NCBI RefSeq assembly: GCF_021283545.2
Contig: NZ_CP128540.1
Span: 2,267,501-2,331,500 of the forward strand
Source: Pseudomonas alloputida
GTDB taxonomy: Bacteria > Pseudomonadota > Gammaproteobacteria > Pseudomonadales > Pseudomonadaceae
Direction of reading: 5' to 3'
DNA: 64,000 bases
Position 1 is the first letter of the stretch. Each line of letters starts with the position of its first letter. A model generated the notes under the pieces. That model saw only the letters and a program-made list of their open reading frames with translations. It ran no database searches and had not been told where the DNA came from. This document shows positions 43,283 to 52,257 of this stretch, in pieces. A program made the position numbers and the translations under genes.

Positions 43283-43675
43283 ATGCAGCAATTGACTGAA
43301 ACCAGCGAAAACCTGGCCAGCGCCGTGCGTATTGGCTTCCTGCTGGCCGAAGGGTTCGATTTCTATGCCTTGGCCGCTGCGCTGGAACCCTTGCGCCAAG
43401 CCAACGACGTGGCCCGCTGCGTGGTCTGCGAATGGCAGATACTGAGCCTTGAGGGCCAGCCGCTGAAGGCCAACAATGGCATCGTGGCGGCCACCGTGCA
43501 ACTGAGCCAGGCCAAGCCCCTCGATGTGCTGATTCTGTGCCTTGGCAGTGAATTGCAGTTGTGTACCGACGACAGTGTCCGCGAATCGCTGGCGCTGCTG
43601 ACCAAACCGACCTGCCGCACGCTCGATGTCGGCGAATTGGCCGAATTCATCGGCGTTGCCCGGTTGTCCCCGTAG
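43283..43675 (+). CDS. Solitary GlxA-type DJ-1/PfpI sensor domain, 130 aa
   Basis: AGGAGG precedes the start. The protein reads VRIGFLLAEGFDFYALAAALEPLRQAND and VLILCLGSELQLC, the front half of GlxA-type regulators, but it stops before the GGICTGS-like nucleophile elbow and has no HTH. It may be a truncated regulator or a free-standing modulator of the GlxA-type regulator at 35429. It directly follows the ABC importer and precedes creatinase. Confidence 0.6.
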   Translation: MQQLTETSENLASAVRIGFLLAEGFDFYALAAALEPLRQANDVARCVVCEWQILSLEGQPLKANNGIVAATVQLSQAKPLDVLILCLGSELQLCTDDSVRESLALLTKPTCRTLDVGELAEFIGVARLSP

Positions 43676-43990
43676 CGCGTGTTCACCCGCTACCAGAGCT
43701 GAACCTGCCTCGATAATTATCTTGATCCGCGCCTGCAATGGGCGCGACATCGCGCGTTTCCTCTCCTTCATTCCCCCTCATCTATACCTCTGCCTGTTCT
43801 TGCCGCAGCGAGGCCTGTACGGCAGTGGCGGGCAATATTGTCCTTTCCATAGCGGCGTTTACAGCAAGGCGGATCTGATCATCTAGGGGTCGGATTCGCG
43901 CAAAAAAGGCCGCCTTTTATCTGTTCGAATGATCTCCAGTGGCACCCAAAACAGGGCCTCTCTACTGATCACCTACCAAGGAGTGAAGAC
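43676..43990. other. Leader region of creatinase, no gene seen
   Basis: It holds a 10-bp palindrome GATAATTATC (43712-43721) and a weak A/T-flanked hairpin near 43900-43919. No HTH-encoding frame follows the solitary sensor domain, so that gene has not simply been split by a frameshift here. Confidence 0.4.
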
Positions 43991-45202
43991 ATGCAAATGC
44001 CGAAAACAATACAGATTCAAAACGGCGAAAAAGTTAAGCCGACGTTCTCGCACCAGGAATACGCCAACCGTCAATCCAAGTTGCGCAGCTACCTGGCCCA
44101 GAACAATATCGACGCCGCTGTCTTCACGTCTTATCACAACATCAACTACTACAGCGATTTCCTGTATTGCTCGTTCGGCCGTCCTTATGCCCTGGTGGTG
44201 ACTCAGGATGCCGTGGTGTCGATCAGCGCCAACATCGACGGTGGCCAGCCATGGCGGCGTACCGTGGGCACCGAAAACATCATCTACACCGACTGGCAGC
44301 GCGATAACTACTTTGTCGCGATTCAACAAGCCTTGCCCAAGGCCGGACGTATCGGGATCGAGTTCGACCACTTGAACCTGGTCAACCGCGACAAATTGGC
44401 CAGCCGTTATCCCCAGGCCGAGCTGGTGGACGTCGCCGCGCCATGCATGCGCATGCGCATGATCAAGTCGGCTGAAGAGCACGCCATCATTCGTCACGGT
44501 GCCCGCGTTGCCGATATCGGTGGTGCTGCGGTGGTTGAGGCCCTGCGTGACCAGGTGCCTGAGTACGAAGTGGCGCTGCATGCCACCCAGGCCATGGTCC
44601 GTGAAATTGCCCGCACTTTCCCCGATTCCGAACTGATGGACACCTGGACCTGGTTCCAGTCTGGTATCAACACCGATGGCGCGCATAACCCGGTAACCTC
44701 TCGCAAGGTCAACAAGGGCGACATTCTGAGCCTCAACTGCTTCCCGATGATCGCCGGTTACTACACCGCGCTGGAGCGCACGTTGTTCCTCGACCATTGC
44801 TCCGATGAGCACCTGCGCCTGTGGGAGGTCAACGTCAAGGTCCACGAGGCCGGCCTGAAGCTGATCAAGCCAGGCATGCGTTGCAGCGATATTGCCCACC
44901 AGTTGAACGAGATTTTCCTCGAGCACGACCTGCTGCAATACCGCACCTTCGGTTATGGCCATTCGTTCGGCACCCTGAGCCATTACTACGGCCGTGAAGC
45001 TGGCCTTGAGCTGCGCGAAGACATCGACACCGTGCTGGAACCTGGCATGGTCGTGTCCATCGAGCCGATGATCATGCTGCCCGAAGGGCTGCCGGGTGCG
45101 GGTGGTTACCGCGAGCATGACATTCTGATCGTCAACGAAAACGGCGCTGAAAACATCACCAAGTTCCCATACGGCCCAGAACACAACATCATCAAGAAGT
45201 AA
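43991..45202 (+). CDS. creA: Creatinase (creatine amidinohydrolase)
   Basis: A 403-aa enzyme of the pita-bread (M24 peptidase-like) fold, the same length as P. putida creatinase and closely matching it throughout: HNINYYSDFLYCSFGRPYALVVT, ANIDGGQPWRRTVGTEN, MDTWTWFQSGINTDGAHNPVT, FGYGHSFGTLSHYYGREAGLEL. It hydrolyses creatine to sarcosine and urea without the two-metal centre of M24 peptidases. AGGAGTGA precedes the ATG and a strong terminator follows. It completes the creatininase pathway; sarcosine oxidase and urease are not in the window. Confidence 0.96.
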   Translation: MQMPKTIQIQNGEKVKPTFSHQEYANRQSKLRSYLAQNNIDAAVFTSYHNINYYSDFLYCSFGRPYALVVTQDAVVSISANIDGGQPWRRTVGTENIIYTDWQRDNYFVAIQQALPKAGRIGIEFDHLNLVNRDKLASRYPQAELVDVAAPCMRMRMIKSAEEHAIIRHGARVADIGGAAVVEALRDQVPEYEVALHATQAMVREIARTFPDSELMDTWTWFQSGINTDGAHNPVTSRKVNKGDILSLNCFPMIAGYYTALERTLFLDHCSDEHLRLWEVNVKVHEAGLKLIKPGMRCSDIAHQLNEIFLEHDLLQYRTFGYGHSFGTLSHYYGREAGLELREDIDTVLEPGMVVSIEPMIMLPEGLPGAGGYREHDILIVNENGAENITKFPYGPEHNIIKK

Positions 45203-45210
45203 CCGAGCAA

Positions 45211-45239
45211 GCCGCACAGGAAACTGTGCGGCTTTTTTT
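45211..45239 (+). terminator. Rho-independent terminator after creatinase
   Basis: Perfect 9-bp stem GCCGCACAG/CTGTGCGGC with a GAAA loop, followed by seven T residues. Confidence 0.95.
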
Positions 45240-45282
45240 ATCCGTATGACTTTTTCCATGCCAAGGTTCAAGGAGGACATGT

Positions 45283-46515
45283 GTGGAGTACGCGACAGCG
45301 CACGCTCGCAATGAACGGGGGCTGCCGCAACCTGGCACAATTGCCAAGGGTTCGCGGCTTTTTTATTTCGCCTGCAGCATCATTTTCGTAGCCTTCAACC
45401 TCCGCACTGCGTACCCAAGCCTCGGCGCTGTGCTTGCCGATATATCCAGCGACCTAGGCCTGACGCCTGCCGCCACCAGTGCAATTTCCACCCTGCCTGT
45501 ATTTTGCCTGGGGTTGTTCGCGCCCGTGGCGCCCTGGCTTGCCCGCAAAATAGGCACAGAGCGCACGATCTTGGTATTGATGGCGGCGTTGTCCACAGGG
45601 CTATTGATACGTGGCGCCGGGAACGTCAGCGGCCTGGTGGTCGGTTCGATCGTCATTGGCAGCGCCATCGCCATCATCAACGTATTGCTCCCTGGGCTTA
45701 TCAAACGCGACTTCGCCAAGATCACCGGGCTGATGGCCGGCCTCTACTCCATGGCGCTGTTGAGCGGTGCGGCGACTGCCGCAGGGTTCACCCTGGCGCT
45801 GCAAAGCACCTTGGGCGGTGGCTGGACGACGGCGTTGGCGCTGTGGTCAGTGCCGGCAGCGGCAGCCTGTGCCTGCTGGCTTTTCCAACTGCCCAAGGGC
45901 AGTGCGCTGGCACCCAAGGCTGCGCCGCGCGTACGAGGGGTGTGGCGCTGCGCGCTAGCCTGGCAACTCACGCTGTTCATGGTGCTGCAATCGATGTATT
46001 CGTTTACCGTGTTCGGCTGGCTCGCCCCGTTTCTGAATGGACGGGGGATGACGCCGCTGGAGTCCAGCGTCATCGTCTCCAGTTCAATCCTGCTACAAAT
46101 GGTCGCTTGTCTGCTCGGGCCGCTGATAGCCACACGCTTGCCGAGTCAATCCTGGTTCAATGTGGTTGTTGTGGTGCTCACCACGGTCGGTTTTCTCGGC
46201 TGCCTGTCCGCGCCGCTCGACACGGTATGGCTGTGGGGCGGGGTACAAGGCATCGGGCAAGGTGCCTTGACTTCCATTGCCATCACCATGATTGTGCTGC
46301 GCTCGGCAAACGCACAGGTTGCGGCAGAACTTTCGAGTATGGTGCAAGGCGTCGGCTACGGCCTGGGCGCACTCGGGCCGTTGCTGGTCGGGGTGCTTTA
46401 TACGCCGGTCATTGGCTATGCGCACGTTGAGATATTTCTTAGCGGGGTAGGCGTAGCGATGCTGTATTTCGGATATACCTCAGGCCGACGCCGACTCGTG
46501 GCAGCCCGCTATTAG
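45283..46515 (+). CDS. MFS transporter, CynX/NimT type
   Basis: A 410-aa transporter with 12 predicted membrane helices and the CynX/NimT pattern (FNLRTAYPSLGAVLADISSDLGLTPAATSAISTLPVFCLGLFAP). The start is GTG at 45283, six bases after AGGAGG; the ATG four bases earlier is out of frame and soon stops. It lies downstream of creatinase behind a strong terminator, so it has its own promoter. The substrate may be a small anionic or nitrogen compound of the pathway; unknown. Confidence 0.85.
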   Translation: MEYATAHARNERGLPQPGTIAKGSRLFYFACSIIFVAFNLRTAYPSLGAVLADISSDLGLTPAATSAISTLPVFCLGLFAPVAPWLARKIGTERTILVLMAALSTGLLIRGAGNVSGLVVGSIVIGSAIAIINVLLPGLIKRDFAKITGLMAGLYSMALLSGAATAAGFTLALQSTLGGGWTTALALWSVPAAAACACWLFQLPKGSALAPKAAPRVRGVWRCALAWQLTLFMVLQSMYSFTVFGWLAPFLNGRGMTPLESSVIVSSSILLQMVACLLGPLIATRLPSQSWFNVVVVVLTTVGFLGCLSAPLDTVWLWGGVQGIGQGALTSIAITMIVLRSANAQVAAELSSMVQGVGYGLGALGPLLVGVLYTPVIGYAHVEIFLSGVGVAMLYFGYTSGRRRLVAARY

Positions 46516-46690
46516 CGCTATCCTTCAGCTGACACCTAGTCACCGGAGCGCTAGGAACATGAAGAAAAGACTACCCTGCGCTTGTGGTGCTGTGGCGCGA
46601 AGTTAACCTTGCACTTGGCTGATTGGTAGTCGTTGAGGTCGCAATAGCTGTTGTGGATTTCATTTCTGCTTTCCAGAATCCATCTGTTTC

Positions 46691-46879
46691 TTGTACCGCC
46701 AGTCTTTAGGTATGAAATGCAGTTCTATCTACAATCAAATAGAAAGCAAGGAGGCCTTGCTGTGCGAGTCCTTCGAGGAACTCTGCAAAGGACTGCGCCA
46801 GCATGCACGGCTTTGTGTCTACAGGCCATCGAGATCCAACCAAGCATTCAGGAATACGTTCATATTGATAGTTAGCTAG
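46691..46879 (+). pseudogene. TetR-family regulator fragment
   Basis: The frame reads GMKCSSIYNQIESKEALLCESFEELCKGLRQ, which matches the recognition helix and following helix of a TetR-type HTH (usual SSIYNHFxSKEALL). There is no proper start, the first HTH helix is lost and the frame stops after 62 codons. The rest of 46516-46973 shows nothing recognisable. Confidence 0.6.
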
Positions 46880-46973
46880 GTAATTGTTAGGGTGAGGTCG
46901 TCCTTTTTCTGTTCAGCCTATTGATCTATCTACGCGAAAAACCATCAAGGCTTCCACTATATCAGCTAGCAAA

Positions 46974-48308
46974 TTGTTCCGACCCTCTACCTCGATCAGT
47001 GCATTGTGCCTGGCAATGATGTCGTTTGCCTGCCACGCATCCCCCCAAGCGAACCCTCTCGAGGAGCAGGCCTTTATCGGCGCTGCCCAGGTCGAGCAGC
47101 AGATGATCGAGTGGCGACGGGACATCCACCAGCACCCAGAGCTCGGCGAGCAGGAAACACGCACTGCCAAGCTGGTCGCCGAGCACCTTGAAAAGCTTGG
47201 CCTCGAAGTCCATACGGGTATCGGGCGCACGGGAGTGGTCGGAATTCTCGAAGGTGGCAAATCGGGCCCTACCGTCGCCCTGCGCGCGGATATGGATGCC
47301 TTGCCGGTCAAGGAGCCTGCGGGCCTGCCATTCGCCTCGACCGCGCGGGGTACCTATCATGGCCAGCAGGTGGATGTGATGCACGCCTGCGGCCACGACA
47401 CCCATACCGCCATGCTGATGGCAACTGCGCAAATCCTTGCAGGCATGCGTGACAACCTGCCGGGCAAGGTCATGTTCATTTTCCAGCCGGCTGAAGAGGG
47501 CTCGAGCCTGGTCAAAGGCGGAGAGGGGCGGCGTTGGGGGGCGCAGTTGATGCTGCAGGAAGGGCTGTTCGACAAGCTCAAGCCTGATGCGGTGTTCGCT
47601 GTGCATGTCATGCCTGGGCCTTCAGGGCAATTGAGTTGGCGTTCGGGTGCCACGACCGCCAGCAGTGACGACTTGAACATCAAGGTTATAGGCCAGCAGG
47701 GCCATGGCGGCATGCCTTGGAACACTGTCGACCAGGTAGTGGCCTCTGCACAGGTCATCAACGGCCTGCAGACGGTGGTAAGCCGCCGCACCAAGCTCAC
47801 CCAGTCGCCAGCGGTGGTCACTGTGGGCATGATCAAAGGTGGTAGTGCACCGAACATCGTGCCGGAAAGCGTCGACATGGCAGGCACCATTCGTACCTAC
47901 GATCCGGCGGTACGTGCGCAAGTGGCACACGATGTGAAGCTCACGTCCGAGAAGATAGCCGAAAGCGCCGGTGCTACGGCCAAGGTATCAATCGTGCCGG
48001 CCTATGACATGACGATGAACAATGAGCAATTGACCGAGCAGATGGCGCCAGTGCTCAAGCGTGCGGCCTATGGCAAGGTCGCCACCACCCCTCTGGTCGG
48101 TGCTTCGGAAGATTTCTCCTTCTTCGCAGGCAAGGTACCCGGCCTCTACTTCTACCTGGGCGTGACACCCGACGGGCAGGACCCGGCCAAGGCAGCACCG
48201 AATCACAACCCGAAATTCTTCGTCGATGAAAAAGCGCTGATCGTTGGCGCGCGGGCGATGTCGGCGGCCGCCGTTGATTTTTTGTCTGAGCATGCAACTC
48301 AGCAGTAA
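46974..48308 (+). CDS. Exported M20-family amidohydrolase/aminoacylase
   Basis: A protein of about 444 aa with M20D features: DIHQHPELGEQETRTAKLVAEHL, metal-site HACGHDTHTAM, the catalytic Glu in QPAEEGSS, a dimerisation domain (QGHGGMPWNTVDQV) and GASEDFSFFAGKVPGLYFYLG. Hydrophobic ISALCLAMMSFACHAS at the N-terminus looks like a signal peptide. The start is doubtful: TTG at 46974 has no ribosome site, and the next ATG (47016) lies within the signal. The 5' end may have been replaced by decayed DNA, so expression is uncertain. It likely deacylates N-acyl or amide compounds in the periplasm. Confidence 0.8.
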   Translation: MFRPSTSISALCLAMMSFACHASPQANPLEEQAFIGAAQVEQQMIEWRRDIHQHPELGEQETRTAKLVAEHLEKLGLEVHTGIGRTGVVGILEGGKSGPTVALRADMDALPVKEPAGLPFASTARGTYHGQQVDVMHACGHDTHTAMLMATAQILAGMRDNLPGKVMFIFQPAEEGSSLVKGGEGRRWGAQLMLQEGLFDKLKPDAVFAVHVMPGPSGQLSWRSGATTASSDDLNIKVIGQQGHGGMPWNTVDQVVASAQVINGLQTVVSRRTKLTQSPAVVTVGMIKGGSAPNIVPESVDMAGTIRTYDPAVRAQVAHDVKLTSEKIAESAGATAKVSIVPAYDMTMNNEQLTEQMAPVLKRAAYGKVATTPLVGASEDFSFFAGKVPGLYFYLGVTPDGQDPAKAAPNHNPKFFVDEKALIVGARAMSAAAVDFLSEHATQQ

Positions 48309-48452
48309 TTCAGGATGTAGCGCCGGTCATGCGGCGCTTGCCAATATGCAAAGCAGTGCGATATCAACTGATATGCAGTGTTTTTGCAGTGACAAAAGAT
48401 ACCCTGCGTTTAGTATCCCGTCATCCCGAAGATCTGGAAGGGCAGTGCTCTC

Positions 48453-48851
48453 CTACTGAGAAAGGTCTTTTGAGCGGTTATGCCATTTTATTAGCTGCTG
48501 ATGTACTGCAGCTCTGGCGAACTCAATGTCACTACTGCTAATGGCCTGATAAATTGCTTGATATTCGATAATATGCTGTTGCGTCTCGATCGTCGTCGAA
48601 GCATGTTGAGTGTTGAAGCTGGATATAGCATCGAGCAAGTACCTGTTGCCACTCGCTACTCCCATTGCTTCACGAAAATTCAGGTCGGAACGTTCGAACT
48701 CAGTTGAAATCTGCGCCCCCAAGAGGTCGTCGAGCTTGCGCGCCATACGTTCTAAGTCCCGTACGCTGCGGCGTTGTGCGGCGAGTGCAGCCGCAGCCAT
48801 CTCGATCACCAGTCGATATTCGAAGGCGGCCAATTCATCAATTTCGAACAT
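48453..48851 (-). pseudogene. GntR-family (FCD domain) regulator, lacking its HTH
   Basis: The frame MFEIDELAAFEYRLVIEMAAAALAAQRRSVRDLERM ... FREAMGVASGNRYLLDAI ... EYQAIYQAISSSDIEFARAAVHQQL is the C-terminal FCD ligand domain of FadR/GntR regulators. The N-terminal winged helix is missing; upstream codons to 48920 are unrelated. It is divergent from the cyclodeaminase remnant at 49050 and probably once regulated it. Confidence 0.7.
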
Positions 48852-49049
48852 GATAGTCCACGTGTTGTTTGCGTACACGCGGAGGATAACTGAGCCCATG
48901 CCCACCTGCGTCCGGAGCAATTACAAAGCAGTTATCTATTTTTCAATACTCAAGCGATCAGCAATTTATAGATAACTGTATTGGGTCCTCTCGCATAGCT
49001 CGTCAGTGCCGCCCTTCATAGACTTGGCACAACGGTTCTGGAGGACCCT

Positions 49050-49246
49050 ATGGACGCAGTACAAAATCTCGACAACCTGGTGGCAAACGTGTCCACCGTA
49101 TTCCTGACCGACGCCGATGTCTCCCGTCTGGCCACCTGGCCGAAGGTCATCGCCGCCCTTGCCGATGCCTACTCGCGGCCGTTCCTGCCGGCCATGGTGC
49201 CACCACGCATTATGGCGCGAGGCGAGGGCTTCTGGCTGCGAAGCCT
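49050..49246 (+). pseudogene. Ornithine cyclodeaminase/mu-crystallin gene, 5' fragment
   Basis: The first 65 codons (STVFLTDADVSRLATWPKVIAALADAYSRPFLPAMVPPRIMARGEGFWLRSLP) match the N-terminus of the ornithine cyclodeaminase/alanine dehydrogenase-like family. At about 49245 the sequence changes to an IS1182-type transposase in another frame. The remainder of the gene is not present to the right. Confidence 0.7.
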
Positions 49247-50362
49247 GCCGACTTTCGCAGAGATAACGGTAAAGCCATTCGCAGCGTCGGCCGACAGTTC
49301 GTCGTGCTTTGCCGCAACCTCAATCTCTTCTCCCAATCGTTCATCGCCATCGACGGCAGCAAATTCAAAGCCGTGAATAACCGCGACCGCAATTTCACTC
49401 AAGGCAAGGTGAAGGCGCGCATGCAGCAGATCGAGCAGAGCATCGACCGCTATCTAGCGGCAATGGATTCAGCCGATCGGGCAGCGCCGGAAGTGGCCGA
49501 GGCCAAGACTGAGCGATTGAAAGACAAAGTCGAAAAGCTGAAACAGCAGATGCAAAAACTGAAGGACATTGAGGCGCAGCTTCACGCCAGTCCCGATCAG
49601 CAAATCTCTCTTACCGATCCAGATGCCCGCTCAATGGCCACAAGCGGCCGAGGCTCCGGCACAGTTGGGTACAACGTACAAACAGCAGTCGACGACAAGC
49701 ACCATCTGATCATTGCCCATGAGGTGACCAACGTTGGTAATGATCGCGGGCAACTGAGCAATATGGCTAACCAGGCACGTGAAGAAATCGGTGCTGAGGC
49801 GCTGACAGTGGTCGCTGATCGAAGCTATTACAAAGGCCCGGAAGTCCTTGCTTGCGAGCAGGCGGGTATCACCACCTTTGTACCGAAACCCCTGACATCG
49901 AGCAGCAAAGCGGAAGGCCGATTCGGCAAGCAGGACTTCACCTACATGGCTGCATCGGACGAATATCGATGCCCTGCGGGCCAGTTGCTGACGCGCCGGC
50001 ATTCCTCGATGGAGGACGGCATGTTACTGCACTGCTATTGGTTTTCAGGATGCCAGAGCTGCTCCATGCAGAAGCAGTGTACGACCGGTAAAGAGCGGCG
50101 ACTCAAGCGCTGGGAGCATGAAGAAGTAGTCGAGAGAGTGCAAATCCGATTGGAGCAAGATCCAGGGAAGATGAAGGTTCGCCGGCAGACGGTGGAGCAT
50201 CCCTTTGGCACGCTCAAATTCTGGATGGGAAGTACCCACTTCCTGACCAGAACCCTGCCGAGGGTAAGCACTGAGATGAGCCTTCACGTGCTCGCCTACA
50301 ACCTCAAACGGATGATGAGCATCTTCGGCATCGCAGGGCTACTTGAGGCAATCAGGGCGTAA
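49245..50362 (+). pseudogene. IS1182-family transposase, N-terminus missing
   Basis: The visible 372 codons include FVVLCRNLNLFSQSFIAIDGSKFKAVNNRDRN, a coiled region (LKDKVEKLKQQMQKLKDIEAQL), VADRSYYKGPEVLACE with a catalytic Asp, a Cys-rich zinc-like block (CYWFSGCQSCSMQKQC) and the C-terminal HPFGTLKFWMGSTHFLTRTLP with the catalytic Glu just before it (VEHPFG). About 100 N-terminal residues are absent, so it is inactive. Confidence 0.85.
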
Positions 50363-50460
50363 ACCCCGCCGCTTGCTGGCCCGCAAACAGCTATATGGGC
50401 CGCTGACGCGGCCCATATAGCACTACAAATGTCTACTTCGCTGGGTAGGGCTATTCACGC
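49245..50460 (+). mobile_element. IS1182-family element, 5'-truncated
   Basis: The left end is missing: the transposase reading begins in mid-protein at DFRRDNGKAIRS, directly against the cyclodeaminase fragment. The right part is complete through the stop at 50362 and carries a perfect 13-bp hairpin (50391-50403 and 50408-50420). The right terminus near 50460 is approximate because no left repeat exists for comparison. Confidence 0.75.
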
Positions 50461-50734
50461 TCTCGCCTGCTAATTCCACAGGCAATCCGCGCGACTCTCA
50501 GTTTTCGACGTGTTTACTGCGTTTTCACACAGCCTGGGTCGATAGCGGACGTTCATGAGTTACCTGCAATCTCCAGATTCTAGCGCGGGAGCGCCGAAAG
50601 GTACTCCAGATTGCGTTGGGGGTGGGGCAGTTGCGTAGGGAAGCTTGGTGGCGCACAAAGATGCCAATGATGTCTGCCTGAGTTCGAGACTGTATTTCAT
50701 CCTTTAATTCAGTTCAGCCAGCACCTTGCCTTGG
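50461..50734. other. Intergenic region between the IS1182 remnant and the integrase
   Basis: No gene is recognisable. An imperfect inverted pair GCAATCT/AGATTGC occurs near 50568-50620. Confidence 0.35.
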
Positions 50735-51982
50735 TCAGGTTGCTTTGCAACCTGACAGTGCATAGCGAGCCCATTCCTCCATAAGCTGTTTTCGTTTTTC
50801 GAGCAGATCGCCTCGTCGATACGCTGCTTCAGTCGCATTACTGATTTTATGCGCCAAGGCCATTTCAGGGACGATATTGGCGAAGTTAGTTGTCTCGGCA
50901 GCCCAGTCTCTGAAGCTTGATCGGAAACCATGCATGGTGATGACTTCACCCGCTTCGTTGCGCCAGCCTGGTCCGTCGTTGGCTAAGGACTTCTCATCCA
51001 TACCGCGTATTTTTTGTAGCATTGCCATGTTCGAGAGCGGTCGACCAATGCTCCGCCCCGGGAAAAGCAACCCACTTTTGCTTTCCGCCTTCAGGCACCT
51101 GAGCGTATGCAGGGCGGCTTTAGATAACGGTACTCGATGCTGGCGCCCGGCTTTCATCCGGGAAGCCGGAATAGTCCAAATTTCTTCGTCCAGATCAACC
51201 TCTTCCCAATACCCACCTATCACTTCGCTTGTGCGCAAAGCGCACAGCACGGTTAACTTCACCGCAGTTGAACTAAGGTCCCAGGATTGCTCTAGTTCTG
51301 CCATGAAGGCTGGTAATTGCTCCCAAGGTAGAGCGGGATGATTACCACGGTCTGCCAGCCTTCTTCTAGGCAGAAGCTTGTCCAAGTGACCTCGCCAGCG
51401 AGCGGAGTTTTCACCCGTGCGCAGCCGGCGTGCTTTGGCAGCATCGAGAACAAGTTCTAGCCGGTTTCTGACCCTGGCCGCTGTCTCAGGCTTAGCGGTC
51501 CATATCGGATTCAGAATCTTCAGGATATCGTCTGTTTCAACTTCGTCGACTGGCTTTTCTCCGATAAAGGGAAATGCATACGTGGTAAGAGTGTTGACCC
51601 ATTGTTGCGCGTGTTTTGCGTTTTTCCAGCCAGCTCTATGGGCTTCGATGTAGTCCACGGCACAAGCGCGGAAGGTGTTTTCAAGGTTCAGATCCCGAGC
51701 AATCCGAGCAGCTTCAGCTTGCTGGAGTGCATCAGCCTTATGTGTCAAAGGGTCGATACCCTCCCGAATCAATGCTCTGTGAGTGTCGGCGCGGGAGCGC
51801 GCCTCCTTCAACCCATAGTGAGGGTAGGGGCCCAAGCCGATTTCCTTGCGCTTGCCTGCAAGCTGGTAGCGCAGCACCCACGCTTTTCCAGACTTTCGAA
51901 TGACAAGGCGCAGGCCATCGCCATCATCGTACTTGCCATAGTCCTTGAGGTTTTCTATCAATTTCGCGGTGAGCTTGGGCAT
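50735..51982 (-). CDS. P4-type tyrosine recombinase (island integrase)
   Basis: A 415-aa integrase with the N-terminal DUF4102 arm-binding domain (LTAKLIENLKDYGKYDDGDGLRLVIRKSGKAWVLRYQLAGKRKEIGLGPYP), a core-binding domain and a catalytic domain with Arg (CALRTSEVIGG), HxxR (HGFRSSFRDWAAE) and the nucleophile Tyr in EAAYRRGD. GGAGGT sets the start at 51982. The gene points away from the tRNA-like 3' end at 52163-52186, 180 bases from it, the usual arrangement for genomic islands. The island it once mobilised seems mostly lost or lies to the left. Confidence 0.93.
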   Translation of the reverse strand: MPKLTAKLIENLKDYGKYDDGDGLRLVIRKSGKAWVLRYQLAGKRKEIGLGPYPHYGLKEARSRADTHRALIREGIDPLTHKADALQQAEAARIARDLNLENTFRACAVDYIEAHRAGWKNAKHAQQWVNTLTTYAFPFIGEKPVDEVETDDILKILNPIWTAKPETAARVRNRLELVLDAAKARRLRTGENSARWRGHLDKLLPRRRLADRGNHPALPWEQLPAFMAELEQSWDLSSTAVKLTVLCALRTSEVIGGYWEEVDLDEEIWTIPASRMKAGRQHRVPLSKAALHTLRCLKAESKSGLLFPGRSIGRPLSNMAMLQKIRGMDEKSLANDGPGWRNEAGEVITMHGFRSSFRDWAAETTNFANIVPEMALAHKISNATEAAYRRGDLLEKRKQLMEEWARYALSGCKAT

Positions 51983-52162
51983 GGTGGTGACCTCCGATCT
52001 CTGAATCTGGTCCCCCAGTTGGTCCCCCACTCACAGCCTGGAAACAGACGGAACTGGGCGGAAGCTAGAAGACTGTGGCAACATTTAGGTTACCCGCAAT
52101 ATACCGTTCTAGAGCGGCCGGGCGTCGGGTTTTGGATGCCGGTGGTCGGGAGTGGAAACACA

Positions 52163-52186
52163 CTTCGAATGACTACGCTTCCGCCA
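52163..52186 (+). other. Probable attachment site: tRNA-Ser-like 3' end
   Basis: The sequence TTCGAAT followed by CGCTTCCGCCA matches a T-loop core, a 3' acceptor strand, G73 and CCA. Serine tRNAs of pseudomonads usually end CCGCCA. The T stem does not pair and no tRNA body precedes it, so this is at most the 3' fragment left by island integration. A terminator follows at 52192. Confidence 0.45.
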
Positions 52187-52191
52187 TATTC

Positions 52192-52217
52192 AAAGCCCTG
52201 ATTATTCAGGGCTTTTT
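52192..52217 (+). terminator. Rho-independent terminator after the tRNA-like end
   Basis: Perfect 10-bp stem AAAGCCCTGA/TCAGGGCTTT with loop TTAT and a T run. Nothing complete on the plus strand precedes it, which fits a terminator left behind from a tRNA gene. Confidence 0.85.
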
Positions 52218-52257
52218 GCGTTTTTGGGGCTCCGATTTTCTACCCTTGTCATACGGA

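Noticed and set aside
43712..43721. Palindrome GATAATTATC before creatinase
   Set aside because: A single 10-bp AT-rich palindrome with no partner site is too short to support an operator call.
52057..52186. Complete tRNA gene between GGCGGAAGC and GCTTCCGCC
   Set aside because: The two 9-bp arms could mimic an acceptor stem, but the 130-base span is too long, the T stem does not pair and no anticodon arm fits. Only a 3' fragment is plausible.
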